Under the pieces are notes generated by a model that did not search any database, was not told the origin of the DNA, and saw only the letters and a list, made by a program, of their open reading frames with translations. DNA of 64,000 nt, from contig NZ_JAMZGF010000022.1 of NCBI RefSeq assembly GCF_024158915.1, positions 1 through 64,000 of the forward strand. Direction: 5' to 3'. Every line of letters begins with the position of its first letter. Within the stretch, counting starts at the first letter, position 1. Shown here in pieces: positions 7,922-16,680 of this stretch. The translations under genes and the position numbers were made by a program. Source of the stretch: Chryseobacterium sp. S0630. GTDB taxonomy: Bacteria; Bacteroidota; Bacteroidia; Flavobacteriales; Weeksellaceae.

Positions 7922-8280
7922 GGGGTTACGGGTTTCGAGGTGCGAGATTCGGGGTGCGAGATTCGGGATTCGGGTTGCTAGTTAAAAGGTACGAGATTCG
8001 TGGTTATGAGATTTACATTAGGTTTATTTTGTTGTGTGATGCTGGTTTTTATTGGTTCTTAGTTGTTCGCTTATAAAATCTTGAAACCCAAAATATACAA
8101 TCGCATAACCAAAAATCACTCAAACTCAAAACCACAAACCTCGAATCCCGAATCTCTCAAGTTCTCAGACTCAAAAAACCCCGAAACTCGCAACTCGCAT
8201 CTCATCACCCTCAAACCCTCCCACTCTCAAACTCTCAAACTCACCAACTCCCTCACTCCATTTCCAACTATAATTCGTAA
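7922..8280. repeat. Long degenerate repeat region, G-rich half facing C-rich half
   Basis: This 368-base gap has no credible gene. The left half repeats words such as gcgagattcgggg and gattcgggattcggg. The right half repeats their complements (cctcgaatcccgaatc, ccccgaaactcgcaactcgc, ctctcaaactctcaaactc). The two halves can pair over long distances, so the region is a large imperfect inverted repeat. Short ORFs here (7758-7985, 8063-8308) have the low-complexity composition of the repeat and are not genes. The same words occur in at least four other gaps of this window. Confidence 0.7.
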
Positions 8281-8289
8281 TTTTACCCC

Positions 8290-9165
8290 ATGTTCGATTA
8301 CAGATTAAAAGTTTTCCATACGGTAGCTACCCGATTAAGCTTTACGAAGGCTTCAGAAGAGCTACATATTTCCCAGCCGGCTGTTACTAAACATATTAAA
8401 GAAATTGAAACTCAGATAAGTGCTAAGCTATTTGACCGTAAAGGAACTTCTATTCAATTAACCCAAAGCGGAAAGATTCTGTTTGAGCATGCAGAAAAGA
8501 TCAGAAATATCTACCGTGATATGGAATTTGAGATCAGCCAGATCAATCAGCAGCATAAGGGAAAACTGATTATCGGGGCGAGTACAACTGTTGCACAGTA
8601 TATTTTACCGGAGATTTTGGCCAAATTCAATTCATATTATAAAGATATTAAGATTGAACTTCTTACAGGAAATACAGAAACCATCACAACCCTTTTGAAG
8701 GAAGAAAAGATTGACCTGGGCATCATTGAAGGAGAATCACAGTCTTCTTATTTCGAGTATAAAACATTTAAGCCGGATGAAATTGTTCTGGCTGCAAAGT
8801 CAGATCATCCTCTTTCTCATAAAACATTAAACTTAAAAGATCTGTATCAACTGGATCTGATCTTCAGAGAACAAGGTTCTGGAACTCTTGAGTTTATACA
8901 AAACAGGCTTAAAGAAAAAGAAATCAATATGAACGATCTGAATACTGTCATGCAGCTGGGAAGCAGTGAGAGTATCAAAAATTATCTTCTTCATTCGGAA
9001 TGTATGGCATTTCTTTCCATCAGTACGATTTTGAATGAATTGAAAAACAATATACTGACCGTGATTGATATTAAAAATTTCAGTATTGAAAGAGATTTTC
9101 ATTTTATTCTTCCTAAAGGCGAACAATCTGAACTGATCAGGCTTTTTCTGAGATTTGCAGAATAA
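8290..9165 (+). CDS. LysR-family transcriptional regulator
   Basis: The protein has 291 residues, the standard LysR length. An N-terminal winged helix-turn-helix (residues 1-60, with SFTKASEELHISQPAVTKHI) is followed by a periplasmic-binding-like co-inducer domain (GKLIIGASTTVAQYILPEIL onward). It resembles the CysL/CbbR branch. The adjacent co-oriented gene encodes a YeiH-family transporter, a pairing common in bacteria where the regulator (YeiE/CysL type) controls the transporter. A LysR-like box lies between them at 9181-9195. It may sense a sulphur compound (inference). Confidence 0.88.
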   Translation: MFDYRLKVFHTVATRLSFTKASEELHISQPAVTKHIKEIETQISAKLFDRKGTSIQLTQSGKILFEHAEKIRNIYRDMEFEISQINQQHKGKLIIGASTTVAQYILPEILAKFNSYYKDIKIELLTGNTETITTLLKEEKIDLGIIEGESQSSYFEYKTFKPDEIVLAAKSDHPLSHKTLNLKDLYQLDLIFREQGSGTLEFIQNRLKEKEINMNDLNTVMQLGSSESIKNYLLHSECMAFLSISTILNELKNNILTVIDIKNFSIERDFHFILPKGEQSELIRLFLRFAE

Positions 9166-9180
9166 GCAACAAGCAAAGAT

Positions 9181-9195
9181 ATAACCTTTAGTTAT
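9181..9195. promoter_or_regulatory. LysR-type operator upstream of yeiH
   Basis: ATAAC-N5-GTTAT is a perfect inverted repeat. It fits the T-N11-A pattern of LysR-family binding sites and in particular the ATAA-N7-TTAT form. It sits between the lysR stop and the transporter start. Confidence 0.5.
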
Positions 9196-9270
9196 CCAAT
9201 ATAACAAAATACGATTTACTTTATAATAGTATTTTCCGGAATTTTGATGCAGATTTTAAAAGTTCGCATT

Positions 9271-10206
9271 ATGAAAGATTTCATTCAAAATGAAATGACA
9301 CGGAAAGTATTTTTTATTGTTTTGGCTGTATTATGCCTTACACCGCTTATATCTTCTCCAATCGCTCTGGCTCTAGGTTTTTTTCTAGTTGTTTTTATCG
9401 GAAACCCATTTGAAAAACACCTTCATCAATATATTCATTTGTTGCTGCAGATTTCAATTGTAGGTCTGGGATTCGGGCTGAAGCTGGATGAAGCACTTCA
9501 CGCAGGAAAAACAGGACTGATGCTGACCGTTGTAAGTATTGTTACTGTAATGGTATTAGGTTATTTTCTTGGAAAATTATTTAAACTGGAAAGACCTTTA
9601 TCTTATCTTCTTTCCGCAGGAACGGCTATTTGTGGCGGGAGTGCCATTGCAGCCGTATCTCCTATTATTAAACCCAGTACGAAACAGATTTCTCTTGCGC
9701 TGGCTATTGTTTTTACCCTAAATTCTATTGCGCTGTTTGTTTATCCTGCCATAGGACATCTTCTGAATCTGTCACAGGAACAGTTTGGACTTTGGTGTGC
9801 AGTGGGAATTCATGATACGAGTTCTGTAGTAGGCGCTGCCAGCAAATATGGAGATGAAGCCTTGAAAATAGCAACTACTGTGAAATTGGCTCGTGCTTTA
9901 TGGATTATTCCTGTTTCACTGATTACCATGTTTATTTTTAAAAGTAAAGATTCCAAAATAAAGATTCCATGGTTTATTGGATATTTCATTGTGGCGATCC
10001 TATTGAATACTTATTTCCCGTTTCTTGATCGTTTCAGCACTTCAATTACTGTTCTTGCAAAATCCGGTCTGAATCTGACTTTATTTTTGATTGGTTCTAC
10101 CCTTTCTATTCAAACGCTGAAATCAATCGGATTAAAACCTTTGGTTATGGCAATTATCCTATGGGTAACGATAAGCATCGGTAGTCTTCTTTACATCATC
10201 CATTAA
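9271..10206 (+). CDS. yeiH: YeiH-family (UPF0324) putative sulfate exporter
   Basis: This integral inner-membrane protein has about ten transmembrane segments. I chose the ATG at 9271 (311 residues, MKDFIQNEM...). In-frame starts at 9244 (TTG) and 9247 (ATG) would add eight or nine residues. Family-typical features include AICGGSAIAAVSP, with conserved Cys-Gly-Gly, and WCAVGIHDTSSVVGA in the core. Related proteins are called putative sulfate exporters, but the substrate has not been firmly shown. Control by the upstream LysR regulator is likely. Confidence 0.85.
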   Translation: MKDFIQNEMTRKVFFIVLAVLCLTPLISSPIALALGFFLVVFIGNPFEKHLHQYIHLLLQISIVGLGFGLKLDEALHAGKTGLMLTVVSIVTVMVLGYFLGKLFKLERPLSYLLSAGTAICGGSAIAAVSPIIKPSTKQISLALAIVFTLNSIALFVYPAIGHLLNLSQEQFGLWCAVGIHDTSSVVGAASKYGDEALKIATTVKLARALWIIPVSLITMFIFKSKDSKIKIPWFIGYFIVAILLNTYFPFLDRFSTSITVLAKSGLNLTLFLIGSTLSIQTLKSIGLKPLVMAIILWVTISIGSLLYIIH

Positions 10207-10242
10207 AAAGAGCAGAACCCTTTTGAAGTCAAAAGGGTTCTG
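10206..10242 (-). terminator. Terminator of the second bacteriocin-like peptide gene (bidirectional stem)
   Basis: A perfect 12-bp stem (10213-10224 with 10231-10242) lies between the convergent yeiH and peptide genes. The T-rich tail (CTCTTTTT) is on the minus strand, so it mainly serves the peptide gene, although the stem may stop both. Confidence 0.7.
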
Positions 10243-10287
10243 CATATTAAATGTGGAAATGTTTATTTCTAATTGAAATAATTTTCT

Positions 10288-10467
10288 TTAGATTGCGGCT
10301 TCACCACAAGTATATACCTGCGGGCAACCGATATACTGTACACAATACCAAGGTCCTGTTACAGATCCTGAGCAGCTGCATCCGCAAAGAGATAAATCCG
10401 GATTACCGCTTATTCCTCCTGTAATATTTTTCAAGTCTTGTTTTCTCAGTTTTTTAGCGTTTTTCAT
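10288..10467 (-). CDS. Bacteriocin-like Cys-rich peptide with double-glycine leader (second copy type)
   Basis: This 59-residue peptide starts at the ATG at 10467 and stops at 10288-10290. The leader MKNAKKLRKQDLKNITGG is a clear double-glycine leader, with the N-terminal Lys/Leu pattern and KNITGG mirroring the peptide at 4111-4299. The core has six Cys, three in LCGCSCSG and three in YCVQYIGCPQVYTC, plus a Trp. A 180-base gap follows upstream and a terminator downstream. No export or modification gene is adjacent. The core sequence differs completely from the first peptide; only the leader is shared. It may be an antimicrobial or signalling peptide, with function unproven. Confidence 0.7.
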   Translation of the reverse strand: MKNAKKLRKQDLKNITGGISGNPDLSLCGCSCSGSVTGPWYCVQYIGCPQVYTCGEAAI

Positions 10468-10645
10468 AATGTTCGTGAGATTTAGTTTTAATTAGATAAT
10501 TTAGTTTTAGTTACATTCCAAAGTTAAACAAATATTAAACACTCGCAACAAAAACCAGAATAAAATTTAATAATTTATTGATTATAACTTCATTATTACA
10601 TTCAAAATAAGGATTATCAGTATTTTATTTATTAAACAAGTTAAA

Positions 10646-11887
10646 TTATTCTGTAAATTCAAGGTCTCTGTCGTGGGTTTCAGAAATGGTAAGTGAAGAA
10701 TAAAATGCAAGCCCAAATACCACGACTCCAACTATAGCAGCACTTTCCACAACAGGAAAATGTCCTTTAAGGGAATCAAAAGCGAATATCATCACCGGTA
10801 CCAATCCTCTTACCATATTAGGAACGGTTGTGGTGGCGGTATTTCTGATATTCGTTCCGAACTGCTCTGCGGCCAGTGTCACAAACATTGCCCAGTATCC
10901 TGTTCCGAAACCAAGCCATACACAAAACAGATAATATTTTGTTTCTGTATTCGTATTACCAAATAACATGATTGCCACCCCGATCAGGGTAAAGATCAGC
11001 ATATAAAAGATGGCCATTTTACGGGATTTTAAAGCATGGGAAATAAAACCGCTCAGCAGATCACCGACAGAAATCCCCACATAAGCCCACATAATTGCTT
11101 TTCCGGGGTTGATCTCTGTAATTCCTAATTCAGGGGCAAACTGATTGGCTAAAACAGCCAGAATCCCTATACAATACCATGTAGGTAACCCTACGGCAAT
11201 GCATTTTAAATATCTTATCAATCTGTCTTTATTGGTAAAAAAGGAGAGAAAGTTTCCTTTTGAGATATTTTTATGCTCAAGATTCTTATAAATTCCGGAT
11301 TCCGATACGCTTATTCTCAGTATCAATAACATAATTCCCATGATTCCACCAATAATGTAAGAAATATTCCATCCTCCAGACAGCTCTACAGTAAGCTGAG
11401 CCACTACAGCACCCATTAATCCAAAACCAGCAACCACTGAGGTTCCGATTGCTCTTAAATTCTTCGGCAGACTCTCAGAAACCAGTGTAATTCCCGCTCC
11501 AAGCTCTCCGGCAAGCCCAATACCTGCAATGAACCTTAAACCTGCATATTGGTACACCAAATGCTCTTTGGGAAAATAAGGAAGAAAACCACAGGCGATA
11601 TTGGCTAATGAATAGACCAGAATAGATCCAAACAGTACAGAAAGCCTTCCCTTTTTGTCTCCGAAAATACCCCAGAATACTCCTCCGATGAGAAGTCCTA
11701 CCATCTGGCAGTTCAGTATAAAGGTTCCGTCTGCATCCGGATTAAGCCCTAAAGCTTTTAAACTTGGAATTCTAACGATACCGAATAAAAGAAGGTCATA
11801 GATATCTACAAAATAGCCTAAGGCAGAAATAATAACGGGAATAGAGAAAATGTACTTCAGTTTTGAAGACAGGGACAGTTCTTGCAT
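10646..11887 (-). CDS. MFS transporter, metabolite:proton symporter type
   Basis: This 413-residue protein has 12 predicted transmembrane segments. The loop 2-3 motif GDKKGRLSVL (about residues 76-85) is the MFS signature and is followed by RFIAGIGLAGELGAG in helix 4. The closest familiar group is the sugar/metabolite:H+ symporter branch (SV2/phthalate-like). The substrate is unknown. It is a single-gene unit, and rny lies upstream on the same strand, separated by a terminator. Confidence 0.8.
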   Translation of the reverse strand: MQELSLSSKLKYIFSIPVIISALGYFVDIYDLLLFGIVRIPSLKALGLNPDADGTFILNCQMVGLLIGGVFWGIFGDKKGRLSVLFGSILVYSLANIACGFLPYFPKEHLVYQYAGLRFIAGIGLAGELGAGITLVSESLPKNLRAIGTSVVAGFGLMGAVVAQLTVELSGGWNISYIIGGIMGIMLLILRISVSESGIYKNLEHKNISKGNFLSFFTNKDRLIRYLKCIAVGLPTWYCIGILAVLANQFAPELGITEINPGKAIMWAYVGISVGDLLSGFISHALKSRKMAIFYMLIFTLIGVAIMLFGNTNTETKYYLFCVWLGFGTGYWAMFVTLAAEQFGTNIRNTATTTVPNMVRGLVPVMIFAFDSLKGHFPVVESAAIVGVVVFGLAFYSSLTISETHDRDLEFTE

Positions 11888-11904
11888 TTTTAAGTTTTGA
11901 TAAA

Positions 11905-11939
11905 AATAAAAAACCTTTCAATTTCTTGAAAGGTTTTTA
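11905..11939 (-). terminator. Terminator of rny
   Basis: A near-perfect stem (aaaacctttcaa with ttgaaaggtttt) has T runs on both strands. It lies just past the rny stop at 11961 and before the MFS start. Confidence 0.8.
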
Positions 11940-11960
11940 TCAAATATCTTTTTCTGATTA

Positions 11961-13526
11961 TTATCTGGCAATATTCACAGCTCTCGTTTCTCTGATTACT
12001 GTTACTTTTACTTGTCCCGGATAAGTCAGTTCATTCTGGATTTTCTCAGAGATGTCGTAAGAAAGCTGAGACGCTACTTCGTCATTTACTTTTCCACTCT
12101 CTACCATTACTCTCAGTTCTCTACCTGCCTGGATTGCGTAAGCACTTGATACTCCATCGAAGCTTAATGCTGCAGATTCAAGGTCTTTTAATCTCTGAAT
12201 ATAAGATTCCAATACCTGTCTTCTTGCTCCCGGTCTAGCTCCAGAGATCGCATCGGCAACCTGAATGATCGGAGATAATAATGACTTCATTTCAATTTCG
12301 TCGTGGTGAGCTCCAATAGCATTTACTACTTCAGGATTTTCACCATATTTCTCAGCCCACTGCATTCCTAAAAGGGCGTGTGGTAATTCTGATTCCTGCT
12401 CAGGAACTTTACCGATATCGTGTAAAAGACCTGCTCTTTTAGCTAATTTTACGTTTAATCCTAACTCAGCAGCCATAGTTGCAGCGATGTTAGCTACTTC
12501 TCTTGAGTGCTGTAGTAAGTTTTGTCCGTAAGAAGAACGGTACTTCATTCTACCTACGATTTTGATCAATTCCGGGTGTAATCCGTGGATTCCTAAATCA
12601 ATGATGGTTCTCTTACCCACTTCGATGATTTCCTCCTCGATCTGTTTTCTTGTTTTTTCTACAACTTCTTCGATTCTTGCCGGGTGAATTCTACCATCGG
12701 TTACCAATCTGTGAAGGGATAGTCTTGCAATTTCTCTTCTTACAGGATCAAAACATGAAAGAAGAATAGCTTCCGGAGTATCATCAACAATAATTTCTAC
12801 TCCTGTTACGGCTTCTAAAGCACGGATATTTCTACCTTCTCTACCGATGATTCTACCTTTTACTTCATCAGATTCAATGTTGAAAACTGATACTGAATTT
12901 TCGATAGCCTGCTCTGTTCCGATTCTCTGGATCGTTTGGATAACGATTTTTCTCGCTTCATTTTTAGCATTCATCTGAGCTTCTTCCATGATGCTCTGAA
13001 CATGTGCCTGTGCTCTTGTTTTAGCTTCAGCTCTCATGGTTTCTACCAATTCTGCCTTAGCTTCATCTGCTGTATAATTAGAGATTTTCTCAAGTACTTC
13101 TACTTTCTTGGCAGTAGCTGTATCTAATTCCTGTTGTTTCTTTTCAAGAATTTCATTTTTCTTAGCATAATCTGCAATCTGCTTGTCTAAATCTTTTTCA
13201 AGTTTTCCAGTCTTGCTAAGCTCGTCATTCAGCTTATGTTCTTTGTCTTTCGTTCTCTTTTCAACTTCCTGCATTTTCTTTTCGCGGGATTGAATATCTG
13301 CATCATGCTGTGATTTCAATTCCAGAAATTTTTCTTTAGCCTGAAGATTCTTTTCTTTCTTTATGGATTCAGCCTGAACGTTAGCTTTTTCTATAAGGTT
13401 TTCGGCATTTTTCTTTGCATCATCTATGATGAATTTTGCTTTAGTATTCAGAGAACTTCTGGAAAAAAACATTCCCACGACAGCTCCGATTACTAAACAA
13501 ACAACACCGACTATAACTTCTATCAT
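11961..13526 (-). CDS. rny: Ribonuclease Y
   Basis: This 521-residue membrane-anchored endoribonuclease takes part in mRNA turnover. An N-terminal transmembrane helix (residues 2-22) is followed by a long charged coiled coil (about 25-200), a KH domain ([19 protein letters not shown]) and an HD domain ([12 protein letters not shown] with later AIGAHHDE). All domains are intact and length is normal. It is the third element of the zapA / 6S-like RNA / rny cluster. Confidence 0.96.
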   Translation of the reverse strand: MIEVIVGVVCLVIGAVVGMFFSRSSLNTKAKFIIDDAKKNAENLIEKANVQAESIKKEKNLQAKEKFLELKSQHDADIQSREKKMQEVEKRTKDKEHKLNDELSKTGKLEKDLDKQIADYAKKNEILEKKQQELDTATAKKVEVLEKISNYTADEAKAELVETMRAEAKTRAQAHVQSIMEEAQMNAKNEARKIVIQTIQRIGTEQAIENSVSVFNIESDEVKGRIIGREGRNIRALEAVTGVEIIVDDTPEAILLSCFDPVRREIARLSLHRLVTDGRIHPARIEEVVEKTRKQIEEEIIEVGKRTIIDLGIHGLHPELIKIVGRMKYRSSYGQNLLQHSREVANIAATMAAELGLNVKLAKRAGLLHDIGKVPEQESELPHALLGMQWAEKYGENPEVVNAIGAHHDEIEMKSLLSPIIQVADAISGARPGARRQVLESYIQRLKDLESAALSFDGVSSAYAIQAGRELRVMVESGKVNDEVASQLSYDISEKIQNELTYPGQVKVTVIRETRAVNIAR

Positions 13527-13569
13527 AATTTATATTGAGTTTTAATTGTATTCATATCCTTGTTCAATA

Positions 13570-13738
13570 AAAAAAGCCTACAATAATCCAGAGATTGAGA
13601 GTAAACTCCTAATCAACACGATTTGAACTGATTTCCACTGTCTGTAATCCGGAAGTCCGGCACGCCATTCAATGGACATTTGTTCGGTAATTGTTTAGCG
13701 TTGAGTTTACCTTTAATGTGTTAGAATTATTGTAGGCA
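13570..13738 (-). ncRNA. ssrS: 6S-like RNA between zapA and rny
   Basis: This 162-base rod-like RNA is predicted on the minus strand. The closing stem pairs 13577-13589 with 13727-13738 (about 12 bp). A second stem pairs GTAAACTC with GAGTTTAC (13602-13609 and 13704-13711). A central hairpin contains ccattgaatgg. The transcript ends in seven U residues (13570-13576). The long rod with an internal bulge and its position beside zapA match 6S RNA, whose gene neighbours zapA in many bacteria. 6S RNA binds the housekeeping RNA polymerase holoenzyme in stationary phase. The assignment comes from structure and synteny, not from a covariance search. Confidence 0.7.
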
Positions 13739-13759
13739 GTACTTTTCAGGAAAAAAAAT

Positions 13760-14047
13760 CTATTTCCCGATTTCATTCAACGATTGATTAATCTGCGTTA
13801 ATCTTTCATTGGTTGAATTAATATTTTTCTCGTAGTTAAGAGAAACTACTTCTGCATTGGTTCCCAGTTTAAGGGCACACATGGCCAAAGCATCCTGTTT
13901 ATCTCTTACATCGAAATTCTGTTCAAAATCTTTAATCATATTCTCGATCTGCTTCCCTACTTTACGCAAAGTTTCTTCCTCTGCTGCCGGTACGTTCAGC
14001 GGATACACTCTTCCTGCAATGTTGACGGTTATTCTCCTTACCTCCAT
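13760..14047 (-). CDS. zapA: Cell division protein ZapA
   Basis: This 95-residue protein has the ZapA fold: an N-terminal RITVNIAGRVYPLNVPAAEEE strand region and a C-terminal coiled coil. It bundles FtsZ protofilaments at the division ring. The start ATG overlaps the stop of the upstream coiled-coil gene (TAATG), so the two are translated as a pair. Confidence 0.9.
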   Translation of the reverse strand: MEVRRITVNIAGRVYPLNVPAAEEETLRKVGKQIENMIKDFEQNFDVRDKQDALAMCALKLGTNAEVVSLNYEKNINSTNERLTQINQSLNEIGK

Positions 14048-14349
14048 TATAATCCACTGTTTTGAAGCTGAGCAATACAGAAATCAATTTCTTTCACCAA
14101 TCTGTTGATATGGTTTTTCATTAATCTATTGTGTTCAGGATTTCCTGATATTGCTGAATAAAGTTTTATATTTTTTTGTTCTTCTGCTAATACCTGATTC
14201 TTTCTTCTTTCCTCATCATATTTCTTCTTCAACTCTTCATGCTCAAAATTTAATTCTTTTAAATTTTCCGTAAGATTTTTATAGTTCTTTTGCAGAGTCG
14301 AAATCTTTCTCTCTAATTCTGAAAAATTGTTTTCTAAATCTTGAAGCAT
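14047..14349 (-). CDS. Small coiled-coil protein coupled to zapA
   Basis: I place the start at the ATG at 14349, giving 100 residues. A longer frame to 14496 would run through the terminator hairpin of the preceding gene and begin with unlikely sequence. Residues 1-60 are heptad-rich coiled coil and the C-terminus holds HINRLVKEIDFCIAQL. It overlaps zapA by one base. Small coiled-coil partners beside zapA (ZapB-like) are known elsewhere, so a division role is plausible but inferred. Confidence 0.7.
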   Translation of the reverse strand: MLQDLENNFSELERKISTLQKNYKNLTENLKELNFEHEELKKKYDEERRKNQVLAEEQKNIKLYSAISGNPEHNRLMKNHINRLVKEIDFCIAQLQNSGL

Positions 14350-14435
14350 TTCAGGTTTGTATATTCTAACTAAAAGCAAAAATAAAAAAATAATAACACT
14401 AACAAAAATAAAACACTCTATATTTTGATATAACA

Positions 14436-14463
14436 ATAAAAAAGGAGGCGCTAGTGCACCTCC
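14436..14463 (-). terminator. Terminator of the porT-like gene
   Basis: On the minus strand an 8-bp GC-rich stem (14443-14450 with 14455-14462) is followed by six T. It lies 26 bases past the stop of the gene ending at 14489. Confidence 0.85.
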
Positions 14464-14488
14464 TCTGTATTTTTTAATACAATATTTT

Positions 14489-15271
14489 TTATTCAAATTT
14501 CAGAACGAACATTACCGCTCTAGTCTGCAATGTAGAGATCGCAGATGACCAGTAAGGAGGTGTAGTAGCGTTATCTGCCACTTTTTCATTGTTCATGAAG
14601 AATGTTCCTCTTACGGCAGGAGTCAGTTTAAACTTGTTGAAATAAAACTGAATTCCCATTTCTGCAGACCATGCAAAGTTGTGCGTTGTAGATCTGTAGA
14701 TTCCCTGCATGTTGTCATCTGTAGAACTTGAGTTAGACTGAAGGTTTACAACATAGTTCACCCCTGCAGCAACGTAAGGCCTTGAATTGTACCATCTTTG
14801 ACCGTGAAGTTCCAGAAGTACCGGAATATCAATCAAAGTAGATTTAATTTCTCTTACTTTATCCTTTTCCTGTAAAGGGAATGGCATAAAAGGAGGATTG
14901 GTTAAAGATCCACCCGCATAAATGTCATTGGATTGAGTATTAAAAGTCAACTGTCTTTGTGCAAACTGTAACCCTGGTTCTACTCTTACATCAAGATAGT
15001 CATTCAGTCTCCATTTTGCAATAAGCCCGGCACCGAAACTATAACTTTCCTTAGAGGTAACAAGGTTTTCATTATCATTCATCCCATATTTCGGATGCAA
15101 AACAATGCGGTAATCCAGTCTGTTCCCGTTCAAATAAAACCCCCAACTGAATTTCTGTTCGTCGAAATCTTCCAACTTGTCCATTCTGTTTCGGGTTCTG
15201 AATTGCGCGTTTGCAAAAACGGCAACATTTACTGAGGTTAAAACCAGTGCTTTTAATAGAAATTTATTCAT
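14489..15271 (-). CDS. porT: PorT-like outer-membrane beta-barrel protein (type IX secretion)
   Basis: This 260-residue protein has a signal peptide (1-22, ending ANAQ) and a run of amphipathic beta strands ending in FVLKFE, typical of small outer-membrane barrels. In Flavobacteriia the porT/sprT gene of the type IX secretion system characteristically follows ubiE, as here. PorT is needed for export of C-terminal-signal proteins. The assignment relies on synteny plus the barrel character; a generic porin-family protein is the alternative. Confidence 0.7.
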   Translation of the reverse strand: MNKFLLKALVLTSVNVAVFANAQFRTRNRMDKLEDFDEQKFSWGFYLNGNRLDYRIVLHPKYGMNDNENLVTSKESYSFGAGLIAKWRLNDYLDVRVEPGLQFAQRQLTFNTQSNDIYAGGSLTNPPFMPFPLQEKDKVREIKSTLIDIPVLLELHGQRWYNSRPYVAAGVNYVVNLQSNSSSTDDNMQGIYRSTTHNFAWSAEMGIQFYFNKFKLTPAVRGTFFMNNEKVADNATTPPYWSSAISTLQTRAVMFVLKFE

Positions 15272-15274
15272 AGG

Positions 15275-16006
15275 TTACTTTGTTGCTTTATAAATTGTGG
15301 CTATACCTAAACTTAATTTTTTATATTCAACTTTCTTAAATCCCGTATCTAAAAGAATTTGCTTCATCTTCTCCCCGAAAGGAAAAGCATTTACAGAATC
15401 CGGAAGGTATGTATACGCCCTATTATCCTTAGAAACCAATCTGCCGATGGCAGGTAATATATTTTTGAAATAAAACATATAAAATGGTCCCATGAAACCC
15501 TCAACCTTTGAAAACTCCAGTATATAAACACTTTTGTTATCTTTAACTACTCTTCTTAACTCTGCCAAACCTTTGGTAAGGTTTTCAAAATTCCTTACTC
15601 CAAATGCAACGGAAACAGCATCAAATCTATTGTCCTCGAAAGGTAAATTTTCTGCATCTCCTTTTTGCATGGAAATTTTGCCGTCTAATTTAAGTTTTTT
15701 TATTTTAATAACGCCAACATTCAGCATTTGTTGTGATAAATCTAATCCAACTACTTTAGAACCGGTTCCTTTTTCAATCGTAATTGCCAGATCTCCCGTT
15801 CCTGTAGCCACATCCAGCACTTCCTGCGGATTATCATTTTTCATCCATTTTACCAGTTTATTTCTCCACAAAATGTCAATTTTCATGGATAAAACACGGT
15901 TCAGAAGGTCGTACTTCGGTGCAATGTTGTCGAACATATCCTCTACCTGGCTCTTTTTTGTAGCCTCTGAATTGTAGGGAGTAACTTTGGTGATATCTTT
16001 TGTCAA
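15275..16006 (-). CDS. ubiE: Demethylmenaquinone/ubiquinone C-methyltransferase
   Basis: This 243-residue SAM-dependent enzyme has motif I VLDVATGTGDLAI near residues 64-76 and the family segments DNIAPKYDLLNRVLS and VAFGVRNFENL. In Bacteroidetes it makes menaquinone (MenG function), feeding respiration such as the cytochrome bd oxidase also encoded in this window. It lies in the order 16010 gene - ubiE - porT with gaps of three bases each, so it is one operon. Confidence 0.95.
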   Translation of the reverse strand: MTKDITKVTPYNSEATKKSQVEDMFDNIAPKYDLLNRVLSMKIDILWRNKLVKWMKNDNPQEVLDVATGTGDLAITIEKGTGSKVVGLDLSQQMLNVGVIKIKKLKLDGKISMQKGDAENLPFEDNRFDAVSVAFGVRNFENLTKGLAELRRVVKDNKSVYILEFSKVEGFMGPFYMFYFKNILPAIGRLVSKDNRAYTYLPDSVNAFPFGEKMKQILLDTGFKKVEYKKLSLGIATIYKATK

Positions 16007-16009
16007 AAC

Positions 16010-16579
16010 TTAAAACTTGTAATATTCTTTGTAATAATTTAGGTAATCCTGCTTTCTGAAGATTTTGGATCTTGATTCCACTTTCTGGATATTTTTGATC
16101 ACTTTGTCATAGTCTTCATCTACATTGTAATAAAAATCTTCTGTGTAAAGCTTATTGAAGCGTCTTGCTCCTCCGTAATAATCCTTTCCGTCAATAACAG
16201 TTTTATCAAGGTTGGCCAGTAACGAATCTTTCTTAAGATTGTATCCGTAATACTGATCGTTTACATAGTAATCCTGGTGTGTAATATTAATCAGACCACG
16301 AAGTTTATTCACTTCAAATGCTGAATCATAAAGCATTTTTTTGTTCTGATCAAAAACCTGAATAGAGTTTTTCCCTTTATTCAAATCCACATGCACATAC
16401 TGCCCCGCTGAAATAATTCCTTCAGATCCGTTATTGATCTTAAAGTAATACGTATTCGGGGTAGGATTATCTACCACATAATAATTCTTCTTGGCTAAAA
16501 AAAGGAAGTAGATCCCAAAGGCAACGATAAACGCCACAGCTGCAATAAGTAAGCCTTTTAAGGACGAGTTGTTTTTCAT
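16010..16579 (-). CDS. Single-pass membrane protein of unknown function
   Basis: This 189-residue protein has one N-terminal transmembrane helix (about 9-27), then a periplasmic domain with beta-strand character (YYFKINNGSEGIISAGQYVHV) and a Tyr/Lys-rich C-terminus. It is the first gene of the operon with ubiE and porT. No family is recognised. Its position suggests envelope or secretion biology, but that is inference. Confidence 0.7.
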   Translation of the reverse strand: MKNNSSLKGLLIAAVAFIVAFGIYFLFLAKKNYYVVDNPTPNTYYFKINNGSEGIISAGQYVHVDLNKGKNSIQVFDQNKKMLYDSAFEVNKLRGLINITHQDYYVNDQYYGYNLKKDSLLANLDKTVIDGKDYYGGARRFNKLYTEDFYYNVDEDYDKVIKNIQKVESRSKIFRKQDYLNYYKEYYKF

Positions 16580-16646
16580 AGATTGTAAAGTACAATTTTT
16601 GCAAATTTAATAATATTTTTAATTCTCCGTTATTAATATTAATTAT

Positions 16647-16654
16647 TAACTTTG
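16647..16654 (+). promoter_or_regulatory. Bacteroidetes-type -7 box for fabH
   Basis: TAACTTTG matches TAnnTTTG and lies 27 bases before the fabH ATG, in the divergent gap shared with the leftward operon. Confidence 0.5.
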
Positions 16655-16680
16655 CATCTTTAAAAAAATCATATAAACGA

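Noticed and set aside
7758..8308. ORFs overlapping the CLC-F 3' end and the repeat (7758-7985, 8063-8308)
   Set aside because: The first is in another frame of a real gene and the second has Ser/Thr/Asn/Pro low-complexity composition from the repeat words. Neither has a promoter.
10206..10242. Terminator of yeiH only
   Set aside because: The T-rich tail is on the minus strand, so it primarily belongs to the peptide gene, though the stem may act both ways.
13857..14108. Plus-strand ORF opposite zapA
   Set aside because: It is antisense to zapA and the coiled-coil gene, with no family-like content.
14350..14496. N-terminal extension of the coiled-coil gene beyond 14349
   Set aside because: It would translate through the porT-like terminator hairpin (14436-14463).
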